From positions 1 to 42,164 of the forward strand of contig NZ_JAQNCY010000019.1 of the NCBI RefSeq assembly GCF_028368855.1: a stretch of DNA of 42,164 nt, written 5' to 3'. Positions within the stretch are counted from its first letter, which is position 1, and every line of letters starts with the position of its first letter. Below, piece by piece: positions 17,116 to 25,006 of this stretch. Origin of the DNA: Leisingera sp. SS27. Lineage in GTDB: Bacteria > Pseudomonadota > Alphaproteobacteria > Rhodobacterales > Rhodobacteraceae. A model generated the notes under the pieces. The model saw nothing but the letters and a program-made list of their open reading frames with translations. It was not told the DNA's origin and did not search any database. A program made the translations under genes and the position numbers.

Positions 17116-18007
17116 GAGCGAAGGTGGAAGCGTCAATTTGTTTGTCTGTGTGGTGGAGGAGGGCAGCTTCTCCGCCGCGTCGCGGGTGCTTGGTGTCGCG
17201 CCGTCATCGGTGGCGCGACAGATTCAGCAGCTCGAGCAGATGCTGGGCGCCAGGCTGTTTCAGCGCACCACCCGCAAACAAAGCCTGACTGAGGCCGGCG
17301 AGTTGTATTACCGCCATGCACGCCGTGCCGCCGAAGAGCTGGAGGCGGCCCGCAGCGGCATCGCCCGTATGACCGGTGCGCCTGCAGGAGTGCTGTCGCT
17401 GACCGCGGAGCCTGACCTGGCCGTTACGCTGATTTCTCCGCTGCTGCCTGGGTTCCTGCGAAGGTACCCGGAGGTGAAGGTGCGGCTGCTGCTTTCTTCT
17501 TCGCTCAGCGACCTTGTGGATGGCAGGATCGATCTTGCTGTCCGCATGGGGCAGCTGAAGGACTCCAGCTTGATCGCCCGCAAGCTTTTTGACAGCCGGT
17601 CGCAGCTATGCGCCAGTCCGGCCTATCTTGAGGCATTTGGGCGGCCTGCGCATCCATCGGACTTGTCAGCGCATCAGTGCCTGTCTTTCCGCACGTCTTC
17701 TGGCCGGACGCTTTGGCGGTTTGCCACACCGGATGGTCCCTGCGAGGTGCCTGTCAACGGACCGGTGCAAGCGAACGGGCTGGAGTTTCTGAAGTCGCTG
17801 GCCATGTCCGGATGCGGGATCGCCTTGATACCGGAGTGGGCCGCCAGAAGGGAGCTGGAACGCGGAGATCTTGTTGCCCTGCTCAGCGGGTTTCCCTCGC
17901 TGCCTGCAGGCACGCCTGTGAGCGCAGTTTATGCGGAGCGGCGCCAGCTGGAACCGAAAACACGCGCTTTTGTGGATTTCCTTGCCGCCCGCCTGCCAGC
18001 GGCTTGA
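17114..18007 (+). CDS. LysR-family transcription regulator
   Basis: A 297-aa LysR regulator. The N-terminal winged helix is VNLFVCVVEEGSFSAASRVLGVAPSSVARQIQQLEQMLGARLFQRTTRKQSLTEAG (given in outline; residues about 6-64). An effector-binding domain from about residue 90 has DGRIDLAVRMG, SPAYL and LEFLKSLAMSGCGIALIPEW. It belongs to the group that often controls divergently placed oxidoreductase genes, so azoR is the probable target. I chose the ATG at 17114 because the in-frame TTG at 17084 adds residues unlike the family start. No Shine-Dalgarno is visible. Induction by quinone or electrophile stress is inference. Confidence 0.9.
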   Translation: MSEGGSVNLFVCVVEEGSFSAASRVLGVAPSSVARQIQQLEQMLGARLFQRTTRKQSLTEAGELYYRHARRAAEELEAARSGIARMTGAPAGVLSLTAEPDLAVTLISPLLPGFLRRYPEVKVRLLLSSSLSDLVDGRIDLAVRMGQLKDSSLIARKLFDSRSQLCASPAYLEAFGRPAHPSDLSAHQCLSFRTSSGRTLWRFATPDGPCEVPVNGPVQANGLEFLKSLAMSGCGIALIPEWAARRELERGDLVALLSGFPSLPAGTPVSAVYAERRQLEPKTRAFVDFLAARLPAA

Positions 18008-18343
18008 GCGGGAGGCAACGGGCGCCGCGCCGCAGGGGATGTTCAGTGACCACGGGCTGTGCGAAGCGCAAATGTTCAGACAGAGGGTGCCGGCGTGCCC
18101 CGGTGCACTGACGTGCTCCATGAGGATTGCGCTGACGAAAACAATGCTCTTACCTGCGGGGGAATTGCGGCGAATTTTACCATAATCGGTGAAAACCGCT
18201 AGAGGGAAAAATGCACTCGTTTCCCTGCGAAAACATACATTTACCCATTCACATTCCAGAATGCCTCTGACTAAGATCAAGGAATGGATAGGACTGGCCT
18301 CAGACATCAAAAGCAGAGCACTGGCGTGGCGCTGGCCTGCGCT
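18008..18343. other. Intergenic region after lysR
   Basis: No convincing gene is seen in these 336 bases. The part after 18160 is AT-richer and has small dyads: CGGT-GAAA-ACCG near 18188 and GGGAAA(N10)TTTCCC at 18204-18225. A regulatory RNA or promoter is possible, but nothing proves it. Confidence 0.4.
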
Positions 18344-18532
18344 TCAGTCCCGGGGCATTTCCAGCGGGGGGTAGCTGTTCAGAGCAATGCTGATCCAGCG
18401 CATGGCCGCAGCCAGGGCCGCTTCGGCGGTGCCTCGCGCGGCCGGGTCTGCACCGGCGGCGAAATACGCCTCCTTGAGACGGTCAAGGTCGCTGGAGGCT
18501 TTCTCGAAATCTGCGGGAACAAACTGGCGCAT
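18344..18532 (-). CDS. Small unknown protein (62 aa)
   Basis: A short minus-strand frame starting MRQFVPADFEKASSDLDRLK and ending NSYPPLEMPRD. The composition (Ala/Asp/Glu-rich, predicted helical: LDRLKEAYFAAGADPAARGTAE in outline) and G/C-rich third positions look like a real small protein rather than a shadow. The ATG at 18532 has only a weak AGATG-like upstream element. It is divergent from the LytTR gene. No family recognised. A purely chance frame remains possible. Confidence 0.5.
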   Translation of the reverse strand: MRQFVPADFEKASSDLDRLKEAYFAAGADPAARGTAEAALAAAMRWISIALNSYPPLEMPRD

Positions 18533-18677
18533 TCTGCATCTGCCATTGACGGGGAAAGGAATAGACGAAGGTGAACGGGTGAGCGCGGAGAAAGCTTCCT
18601 TTGTGCGGCAATACAAGGAAAGAAGCCATCTCCGGCCACTCATCAACAGGTAACCTGATAACGGGGGGCTGATAGGT

Positions 18678-19637
18678 TTGGGGGAGATCAAGGACAATCT
18701 CCAAAGCCGCGAAATGCAGCTTTTTGACATGTTCGGTGAACCGCCGCAGTTCACGGTGCATGAAATGATGATGATTTTGCGCAGCGGGGTATTCCTGAAA
18801 TACGCCGCGGCGGTGGTCGTGCTGCTGGCAGCGTTCGACACCGACGGATACCGTCAGGCCGGGATGCCGCTGCATGCGAATGTCCTGCTTTGGGTCATCT
18901 GTGTTGCGGGTTTCATTACATTCTATACGGGGATCCTTCTGGCTTGGGTTGCACTGGCGCCGGGCGGGCGGGTTGTGCGGGTGCTGCGCGCGGTGCCTAA
19001 TGTGATATCCATGGCGCTGGTCACGGTGCTGGTTGTGTCGTTGGCCGTTCCCTACACTGGCACGGCGCTCAGCTGGCAAGTGGTACTGCAGCTGTTTCCC
19101 TACAATGTGGTGCTCAGTTATACTTTTGAAACGCTTCTGTTCCTGTTCATCCTGCCGCAGGCCAATACGGCGCTGGGCCTGGATCTGTACGGGCGCAAGC
19201 AGCAAGGTCCCGAAAAACCTGCCAGTGCAGCGGTGGCTGGGCCTGTCTCAACTCAGCCGGAGCTGGCAGAGCAAACCGCTGGTAAAAGTGCAGACGGGTT
19301 AAATGGTACTGCAGTTGTAGTGCTGAGCGGACACGCCTTCAGGCTGGACCAGCTGCACTATGTGAAGTCCGAGGAGCATTACTTGCGGATATCGGCAGGA
19401 GGCAGCGAACTGACCCTGCGCGGACGGCTGGCCGATCTTTTGGCGCAGATGCCGCAGGACGCGGGCCTGCAGCCGCACCGGTCCTGGTGGGTGGCCCGTA
19501 ATACGGTTACGGGGTTGAAGCGCTGCGGGCAGAGCGACGTGCTGCTGCTGGCGGATGGCTGCGAAGTGCCTGTTGCACGCGGGCGGCGCGCCCAAGTGCG
19601 GGAGATTTTGCGGGGCTGGCAGATTGAAGGAAAATGA
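18678..19637 (+). CDS. Membrane-bound LytTR-domain transcription regulator
   Basis: A 319-aa protein. The N-terminal half has about four membrane helices (YAAAVVVLLAAF, VLLWVICVAGFITFYTGILLAWVAL, VISMALVTVLVVSLAVPY, VVLSYTFETLLFLFILP). An Ala/Gln-rich linker follows. Residues from about 222 form a LytTR DNA-binding domain (VKSEEHYLRISAGGSELTLRGRL, LQPHRSWWVARNTVTGLKR, EVPVARGRRAQVREIL). It should bind DNA while tethered in the inner membrane; the signal is unknown. The start is taken as TTG at 18678, preceded by GGGGGG. An ATG at 18714 has no ribosome site but would also leave the helices intact. Confidence 0.85.
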   Translation: MGEIKDNLQSREMQLFDMFGEPPQFTVHEMMMILRSGVFLKYAAAVVVLLAAFDTDGYRQAGMPLHANVLLWVICVAGFITFYTGILLAWVALAPGGRVVRVLRAVPNVISMALVTVLVVSLAVPYTGTALSWQVVLQLFPYNVVLSYTFETLLFLFILPQANTALGLDLYGRKQQGPEKPASAAVAGPVSTQPELAEQTAGKSADGLNGTAVVVLSGHAFRLDQLHYVKSEEHYLRISAGGSELTLRGRLADLLAQMPQDAGLQPHRSWWVARNTVTGLKRCGQSDVLLLADGCEVPVARGRRAQVREILRGWQIEGK

Positions 19638-19654
19638 CGGGCCGCTGGCAGAAA

Positions 19655-19684
19655 CACCCCGCTTGAAACCAGCCGGGCGGGGTG
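19655..19684. terminator. Possible shared terminator between LytTR and HD genes
   Basis: Arms CACCCCGC (19655-19662) and GCGGGGTG (19677-19684) with a 14-base loop lie between convergent genes. On the minus strand the stem is followed by TTTCT, so it may mainly serve the HD gene. Confidence 0.45.
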
Positions 19685-19706
19685 CTGTTCCTGAACGGTA
19701 AAGGGT

Positions 19707-20309
19707 CTAATCCGCAGGCTGTTCCTCGGCCGTTTCAGCCAGCTCCATATGGCCCCAGCCGCGTGACAGCACCTTGCGAAGGATCGGCTCGAAGAACTCC
19801 AGCGGTTTTGTCGGATACCCCGGATCAAACGCGCATTGGTCGTATTTCTCGCAGAAGTACCGGCAATCCTCCCAATGGGGGCTGTCGCGGTACTTGTCCC
19901 GCGCGTTCCGGTCACCGCCGAAGTGGTGGTTGTAGTAGAAGCCCTGAAACACGCAGTGATGCTTGAGGATCCAATAGGTCTTCTCGCTGACATAGGGCTT
20001 CATCATTGCTGCCGACAGCTCACCGTGGTTGTAGGGGGACAGGATGTCGCCGGTGTCATGCACCAGGGCGGCCACGATGATCTCGTCATCGGCGCCGTCC
20101 TCCCAGGCGCGGGTCGCTGCCTGCAGGCTATGCTGATAGCGGTTCACCGGGTAAGGGGTCCAATCCTCGTCCAGCGAGCGGATGGCGTCGAGGATACGGT
20201 CGGGCAAGGCGGCGTTGTATTCCTCTTCATATTTCTCCACCGCTGCCCAGTCGGCGGCGGTGGCTTCCTCGAAACTGGTCCAGGTTGGCTTGTGGCTTTT
20301 GTCCAGCAT
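19707..20309 (-). CDS. HD-domain protein, possible PhnZ/TmpB-like diiron oxygenase
   Basis: A 200-aa HD-domain protein usually labelled phosphohydrolase. Possible ligands: His60 (RYQHSLQ), His84-Asp85 (LVHDTGD), His95 (YNHGEL), His117/118 (LKHHCV) and Asp162 (FDPGYP). The H...HD...H...H...D pattern is that of HD-domain mixed-valent diiron oxygenases (inositol oxygenase, PhnZ, TmpB) and of some dinuclear phosphohydrolases. The VNRYQHSLQAA segment and the 24-residue spacing to HD resemble PhnZ (from memory). Such enzymes cleave C-P or C-C bonds oxidatively. No phosphonate hydroxylase (PhnY/TmpA) gene is adjacent, so the substrate is open. The ATG at 20309 has AAAGGA eight bases upstream. It is divergent from a LysR gene. 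Confidence 0.8.
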   Translation of the reverse strand: MLDKSHKPTWTSFEEATAADWAAVEKYEEEYNAALPDRILDAIRSLDEDWTPYPVNRYQHSLQAATRAWEDGADDEIIVAALVHDTGDILSPYNHGELSAAMMKPYVSEKTYWILKHHCVFQGFYYNHHFGGDRNARDKYRDSPHWEDCRYFCEKYDQCAFDPGYPTKPLEFFEPILRKVLSRGWGHMELAETAEEQPAD

Positions 20310-20378
20310 GGCGCGTGTCCTTTGGTTGATCTGCTGGCAGGGTAGCGGGTCTGCGGTGAGCAGGAAAACGAATTGATT

Positions 20379-20410
20379 TGCTCACTGCGAGCATAAATAG
20401 TGATCACTAT
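20379..20410. promoter_or_regulatory. LysR-type dyads between the HD gene and lysR
   Basis: Two inverted repeats are adjacent: TGCTC(N5)GAGCA at 20379-20393 and the perfect 14-base palindrome ATAGTGATCACTAT at 20397-20410, which overlaps the lysR ATG (20409). The 99-base divergent space makes these the likely operator for both genes. Confidence 0.55.
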
Positions 20411-21260
20411 GCAGATCAGCGCATTCAAAACCTTTCTGGCCATCGAGGCCGCGGGCAGCTTTCACGGTGCGGCGCGGGCGTTGAATGTGACGCAAACCGC
20501 CGTCAGCGCCCGGATCAAGTCGTTGGAGGAGGCGCTCGGCACGCCGCTGTTCGACCGCGGACCCGGCGGCACAAGGCTGAGCGCGGCGGGCCGGCAGTTC
20601 CTGCCCTACGCCGAGCAGATGATGCGCACATGGGACTTTGTCGCGGGCGATCTGAAGGCAAGCTTGGCGGGTCAGGTGCCGCTGCGGCTGGGGGCGCAGC
20701 TGTCGGTCTGGGATCCCTTGCTGGTTGATGTGGCCGTCTGGCTGGAGGAGGTGCAGGGCACGGTGCCCTTTACGCTGAACTACGATCACGCGATGAACAT
20801 GGGCGAGGCGGTGGCGCGCCGCCTGCTGGATGTGGCGATCGTCAATGAGATGCCGGCGGGCACGCGGCTGGCAGCGGAAGAGCTGCCGCCGGAGCGGCTG
20901 GTGCTGGTGGCGGACCGTCCGTTGCGGCTGGGGCAGGACGCGCTTCCCCTGTTCATCAACCTGGAATTCGGCGCGGAATATGACGCGCAGCTGCAAGGGG
21001 TGCTGCCTGCCCGCAGCCGCCAGCACATCGTGCTGGGCAATGCTCTGATGGGGCTGCGTTACCTGCAAAGCCGGGGCGGCATGGGATACTTCCCGGCCTA
21101 TATGGCAGCAGAGGCGCTGGCGGCGGGCAGGCTGCACGCAGTGGAGGGCGCGCCGGAGATCAGCTTGAGCTGCCGCGTGCTTTATCTGCCCGACAACCCG
21201 GCGCTGGAGCATATCCGCCAGGTGGTCCAAGGGCTGCAGGAGGTGCGGGGCAGCGGCTAG
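20409..21260 (+). CDS. LysR-family transcription regulator
   Basis: A 283-aa LysR regulator: winged helix at residues about 1-60 (FKTFLAIEAAGSFHGAARAL, VTQTAVSARIKSLEEALGTPLFDRG), effector domain from about 90 with a divergent sequence (LGAQLSVWDPLLVDVAVWLEE, DVAIVNEMPAGTRL, LVLVADRPLRLG). The start is the ATG at 20409; a GTG at 20400 is in frame but nine bases earlier within the palindrome. No Shine-Dalgarno. The divergent HD-domain gene is the most probable target. The gene ends just before a nested palindrome shared with the convergent operon. Confidence 0.9.
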   Translation: MQISAFKTFLAIEAAGSFHGAARALNVTQTAVSARIKSLEEALGTPLFDRGPGGTRLSAAGRQFLPYAEQMMRTWDFVAGDLKASLAGQVPLRLGAQLSVWDPLLVDVAVWLEEVQGTVPFTLNYDHAMNMGEAVARRLLDVAIVNEMPAGTRLAAEELPPERLVLVADRPLRLGQDALPLFINLEFGAEYDAQLQGVLPARSRQHIVLGNALMGLRYLQSRGGMGYFPAYMAAEALAAGRLHAVEGAPEISLSCRVLYLPDNPALEHIRQVVQGLQEVRGSG

Positions 21261-21267
21261 TTGAGAA

Positions 21268-21331
21268 AATTCCGGCGCGGAATTTTCCACGGAAAACACG
21301 TGTTTTCCGGGCTGAATTCCGCGCCGGAATT
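21268..21331. terminator. Nested palindrome / bidirectional terminator
   Basis: The outer 17-base arms are AATTCCGGCGCGGAATT (21268-21284) and AATTCCGCGCCGGAATT (21315-21331), perfect complements. Between them sits a second perfect 18-base palindrome, GGAAAACACGTGTTTTCC (21291-21308). It separates the convergent lysR and methyltransferase genes, and the outer arm touches the methyltransferase stop codon. No T run follows. Confidence 0.6.
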
Positions 21332-21987
21332 CAGATTGCGGGCCGTTCGGTCACCAGCGCCAGGTTGTTGGCGGGCATCTCCATCGCCTGAACCAAGTCC
21401 AGCCCGGCAGTCTGCAGCCAACGGATGACTTCAGCATCATCCTTGTATCCGGTTTCCGGGTCGTTTGCGGTGATGGCGGCGTGGAAGGCGCGGTCGCCTT
21501 CGCTGATAAAGTCTCCGCCGCGCATAAAGGGGCCGTAGACAACAAACCGCCCGCCGGGGGCGAATGCGGCGGCGGCCTCCTGGATCAGGTTCCGGGCCTC
21601 GTCCCTGCTGATCAGGTGCAGGAGGTTCACCAGCACGATCAGGTTCTGGCCTGCATGATCCGCGCCCCAGCCGGGGGCGGTGGCGTCCAGAGCAAAGGGC
21701 GGTGCAATGTTGGGCAGGCCCGCCTCATCGGCATAGGCCTGGATACTGGCGCGGCGGGCGGCGTCCACCTCTGTTGGCTGCCAGTGCAGGCCGGGCAGGC
21801 GGGCAGCGTATTCAATCACATGCTGGCCGGTGCCGCTGGCCAATTCCAGAGCACGGCCCTGCGACGGGGCCACATCAGCCAGCAGGTCGCAGATGGCGCT
21901 GCTGTTGCGCTCGGCGGAAGGCGCGAACAGCTTGCCGCCTTTCGGCTCCGACACAGAGGCCGCGCCGGGAACGGAGCGTACCGGCAT
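21331..21987 (-). CDS. DUF938-family SAM-dependent methyltransferase
   Basis: A 218-aa class I methyltransferase of the DUF938 family. Family blocks: KLFAPSAERNSSAICDLLAD at the N-terminus, the SAM-binding LELASGTGQHVIEYAARLPG followed by WQPTEVD, LIVLVNLLHLIS, GRFVVYGPFMRGGDFISEGD and DAEVIRWLQTAGLDLV. The substrate is unknown. The ATG at 21987 shares its A with the TGA of the upstream FAD oxidoreductase gene (TGATG), which implies translational coupling. It is the last gene of the three-gene minus-strand operon. Confidence 0.88.
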   Translation of the reverse strand: MPVRSVPGAASVSEPKGGKLFAPSAERNSSAICDLLADVAPSQGRALELASGTGQHVIEYAARLPGLHWQPTEVDAARRASIQAYADEAGLPNIAPPFALDATAPGWGADHAGQNLIVLVNLLHLISRDEARNLIQEAAAAFAPGGRFVVYGPFMRGGDFISEGDRAFHAAITANDPETGYKDDAEVIRWLQTAGLDLVQAMEMPANNLALVTERPAI

Positions 21988-23057
21988 CAGCGCAGCCGTG
22001 CGGGCGACAGGGCAGCGACCGTGGCGGTGTCCAGAACCGGGTCGCGGCCTGCCACCAGATCGGCAATCAGTTGCGACGCGGCGGGCGCGGTCATAATGCC
22101 GTATCCGCCCTGACCTGCGCACCAGATGAAATCCGGCTGGTCCGGATCCGGCCCAAGCACCAGGGTGCCATCAGCGACAAAGCTGCGCAGGCCGGCAAAG
22201 TTGCCTTCGACCCGCGTTACCGGCTCTGTCACCATTTCCTCGTAGCGTGCCAGCCCCTCGGCCAGCACCATGTCGTCCGCGTAGGCGTCATGCGGGTCCA
22301 CCGGATCAGCATCCGCGGGAGAGACCAGGAGCTTGCCGGCGTCGGGTTTGGCATACCAGGTTTCGCCCACGCCCAGCAGCATCGGCCAGCCGCTGACGTC
22401 ATGCCCGCCGGGGGCGGGCAGCCGGGCCATCGAACGGCGCTTGGGCTGCAGGCCGATTGCGGCGACACCAGCAAGTGCCGCGACCTGATCGGCCCAGGCG
22501 CCAGCGGCGTTGACCAGGTTTCGTGCCTCATAAACCTCACCGCCTGCGGTGACCTGCCAGCCGCTGCTGACCCGGCTGATCGTGGTTACCGGCGCCTTGG
22601 TAACGGTCCGGCCTCCTGCGGCGCGCAGGGCCTTGGCAAAGTCCTGCAGCATCCGGTCGGTATCGATGTCCTCTGCCGCGCCGCTGATCGCAGTGTAGCC
22701 GACGGTCTCCGGGTTCAGGATCGGCACCATGGCGCGGGCCTCGTCCAGTTCCAGCGTGGCCATGCCCAGTTCGTCCACGTCGCGGGCAAAAAGGTTGGCG
22801 TCCCCTTTGGCCCCGACCAGCATCAGCCCGCGCGGCGACAGGTAGCCGTTCTCGCGCAGGTGCGCTGCGCTGGCGCGGTTCAGCTCGACGGTGGGGCCGT
22901 GGCCGTAGTTTTCCTCAAACAGCGCGGCGGAGCGGCCGGAGGAATGGTAGCCAAGCGCGTCCTCCATCTCGAGCAGGGTGACGATGCCGAGGCTTGCCAG
23001 CCTGGCGGCGGCGCTGGTGCCGGCCATTCCGCCGCCGATGACGATGAAATCCTGCAT
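21987..23057 (-). CDS. FAD-dependent oxidoreductase, D-amino-acid dehydrogenase (DAO) family
   Basis: A 356-aa DAO-type flavoenzyme. The Rossmann start is FIVIGGGMAGTSAAARLASLG with a Glu at the end of strand two (LLEME). GYHSSGRSAALFEENYG, LVNAAGAWADQVAALAG and the C-terminal GQGGYGIMTAPAASQLIADL are typical of glycine/sarcosine oxidase and D-amino acid dehydrogenase relatives. The HSSGRSAA segment lacks the SARDH covalent His motif. The substrate is probably an amino acid or N-methyl amino acid, but it is not determined. The start ATG at 23057 is four bases after the aldo/keto reductase stop, and the gene is coupled to the methyltransferase downstream. Confidence 0.88.
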   Translation of the reverse strand: MQDFIVIGGGMAGTSAAARLASLGIVTLLEMEDALGYHSSGRSAALFEENYGHGPTVELNRASAAHLRENGYLSPRGLMLVGAKGDANLFARDVDELGMATLELDEARAMVPILNPETVGYTAISGAAEDIDTDRMLQDFAKALRAAGGRTVTKAPVTTISRVSSGWQVTAGGEVYEARNLVNAAGAWADQVAALAGVAAIGLQPKRRSMARLPAPGGHDVSGWPMLLGVGETWYAKPDAGKLLVSPADADPVDPHDAYADDMVLAEGLARYEEMVTEPVTRVEGNFAGLRSFVADGTLVLGPDPDQPDFIWCAGQGGYGIMTAPAASQLIADLVAGRDPVLDTATVAALSPARLR

Positions 23058-23061
23058 GGGT

Positions 23062-24012
23062 CTAGTCCTTGTGGTCTTGTTGTTCTTCCAGCCGGTCGGT
23101 GGCAGGAGCTGGCCGGGGGCTGAGCGCCTCGATTGCATGGTAGAGATCCGCGTCCATCGGGAGATCCAGCGCTGCCAGCGAGGGCTGCAGCTGCTCCGCA
23201 TTGCGGGCGGAGATAATCGGCACCGGCGCAGATGCGTGGGCGGCGGCCCAGGCCACTGCAAGTGTGGCCGGATGGGTGCCCCGCTGGGCAGCAAGCTCTG
23301 CCAGCGCTGCGGCGGTCTGGTGCATGGCGGCCGGGCTGTAGCGGATGCTGTAGCCTGCGTCCTCGGTGATGCGGCCTGTGCCGCCTGTGGCGTATTTGCT
23401 GGTCAGCAGCCCTCCGCCGAGGGGCGAGTAGGGTACTGCGGTGATGCCCTGATCCGCACACATCGGCAGGATCTCCACTTCAGCCTGGCGTTTTACCAGC
23501 GAATACATCGGCTGCAGAATGTCGACGGAAACCCCGGAGGCCAGTCCCGCCATCTGCGCCTTCATCACCTGCCAGGCGGCGAAGTTAGACAGCGCCGCAT
23601 AGCGGATCACGCCTTCGTCCTTGAGCGCGGCAAAGCAGTCCATCGTTTCGCGCAGGTCGGTGTGCGGGTCGAAGCGGTGCAGGTAGAAGACATCGACCAT
23701 GTCCAGATCCAGCCGGCGGCGGCTTTGATCCAATTGGGCGCGGAGGTTGGCAGCCCCTGCGCCGCCCTCGTAACCTGCCTTGGTGGCAATCAGCAGCTGC
23801 TCCCGCTCTGCCTTGATGAGGCGGCCGAGAATCTGTTCTGAGTTGCCATCGGTATAGACCCAGGCTGTGTCGAAATGGGTGATGCCGGCGGCGCGGCAGG
23901 CAGCGTACATTTCTGCCGATTGCGCCTCGCAGGCGCGGCCGCCGAACTGCATGCAGCCAAAGGCGAAACGGCTGGCGGGTGTGCCGTCTGGAGAGGTCAG
24001 AATCCGGTTCAT
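23062..24012 (-). CDS. Aldo/keto reductase
   Basis: A 316-aa NADPH-dependent TIM-barrel aldo/keto reductase. The tetrad residues of the family are visible as Asp in HFDTAWVYTDG, Tyr in the same block, Lys in IATKAGYEGG, and His in VFYLHRFDPHTD. Later blocks include AALSNFAAWQVMKA, AVPYSPLGGGLL and PIISARNAEQL. It is the first gene of the operon with the FAD oxidoreductase and methyltransferase. The ATG at 24012 was chosen because the upstream extension lacks family sequence. The physiological substrate is unknown. Confidence 0.9.
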   Translation of the reverse strand: MNRILTSPDGTPASRFAFGCMQFGGRACEAQSAEMYAACRAAGITHFDTAWVYTDGNSEQILGRLIKAEREQLLIATKAGYEGGAGAANLRAQLDQSRRRLDLDMVDVFYLHRFDPHTDLRETMDCFAALKDEGVIRYAALSNFAAWQVMKAQMAGLASGVSVDILQPMYSLVKRQAEVEILPMCADQGITAVPYSPLGGGLLTSKYATGGTGRITEDAGYSIRYSPAAMHQTAAALAELAAQRGTHPATLAVAWAAAHASAPVPIISARNAEQLQPSLAALDLPMDADLYHAIEALSPRPAPATDRLEEQQDHKD

Positions 24013-24195
24013 GGCGCAGAGCTTGGCACAGGGGGAAGGGAGGGGGAAAGAGGATATGTGCCGCCGGAAGCAATTGGTCCTGCCCCGCTCTCGCAGCAAA
24101 GTGATTGATTGCTGAGCGAGCGTTCTTACGAGTGTTGGATAATCCGTTTAGGAAACAGCTGCGATTGAGAGGAGCTGTATTGGGGCACGGCTTAG

Positions 24196-24931
24196 ATGGA
24201 TGGCTTTTGGAAGTTGTGCGACAGGTCGTTGGCCAAGCTGACTGAACGACCGGCAGCCACGTTAAAGATTGTTCTGATCCCATGGCTTCTTGGGCGGTCT
24301 GACCCGCAAGGCTTCGGATCAGGGGTCTGCAACTGACCTTCTGTACTTACTGCTGAGTGTCGCGGGCGGTGTTCTGTTCGCAGCGGCTCATATCTGGCTT
24401 ATAGTTGCATGGCACCGTTATGTGCTTGCGAATGAGGCGCCAGGAGGCTGGCTGCCCGCCTGGTCAACACAGCGCAGCTGGAGCTACTTCTGGCGAGCAC
24501 TTGTTGCGGGATTGGCTACGGTTGCTCCTGCCATCGGCCTTTTTGTGCTACTAAAAAATGTGAGTTACCTACTGCCAAGCAGTGGTTTGAATTGGGCTGG
24601 AAGTGCCACCGGGTCGACGTTGGTTATTTCACTCTGCACGTATTATCTAGGGTTCCGGATCGGGCTTATTCTTCCAGCAGCTGCAATCGACAAAAAGCTG
24701 ACCCTGCGGCAGTCCTGGCAGAAAACCAAACCTTTGGGAGGTTCGCTTATGCTGGCGGCGGCGGGGTTGTCAGTTTTATAGACCGGTGTAAACGCACTGG
24801 CTGAGCTACCAGAAACGGCCTTTACCGGTTTTCTGGTTCTTGAGGGTGGATCCGCGCTGCTTGCTCTATTTTTTCTAAGTGCGCTGACAGTGCTGTACGA
24901 GACTTGCCTTAATGCGAGACCTGAGAGCTGA
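24196..24931 (+). pseudogene. Decayed integral membrane protein gene (frameshift plus in-frame amber)
   Basis: Three pieces of one protein are seen. The first frame (ATG 24196, stop 24336) starts MDGFWKLCDRSLAKLTERPA and has a hydrophobic KIVLIPWLLG. The second frame (open 24278-24781) continues with membrane helices (DLLYLLLSVAGGVLFAAAHIWLIVAWHRYVL and later segments). After the TAG at 24779 the same frame continues hydrophobic to a TGA at 24929-24931 (FTGFLVLEGG, LLALFFLSALTVLYET). The HIWLIVAWHRYVL and RIGLILPAAAID segments resemble a multi-helix alphaproteobacterial membrane protein family of unknown function that I recognise only loosely. Two independent lesions point to a true pseudogene, unless sequencing errors are involved. 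Confidence 0.75.
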
Positions 24932-25006
24932 CTTTGTTTGCAAAGCGGACCACCAATCGGTTCCGGAGAGAGAGGCTGCCAGACCTGAGGCGGACTCCGG
25001 TTCCTG

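Noticed and set aside
21702-23123. 473-aa plus-strand frame
   Set aside because: Antisense to the methyltransferase/FAD oxidoreductase operon.
24779-24781. TAG in the membrane-protein gene as a recoded (for example pyrrolysine) codon
   Set aside because: A second lesion (frameshift) in the same gene makes simple decay far more likely.
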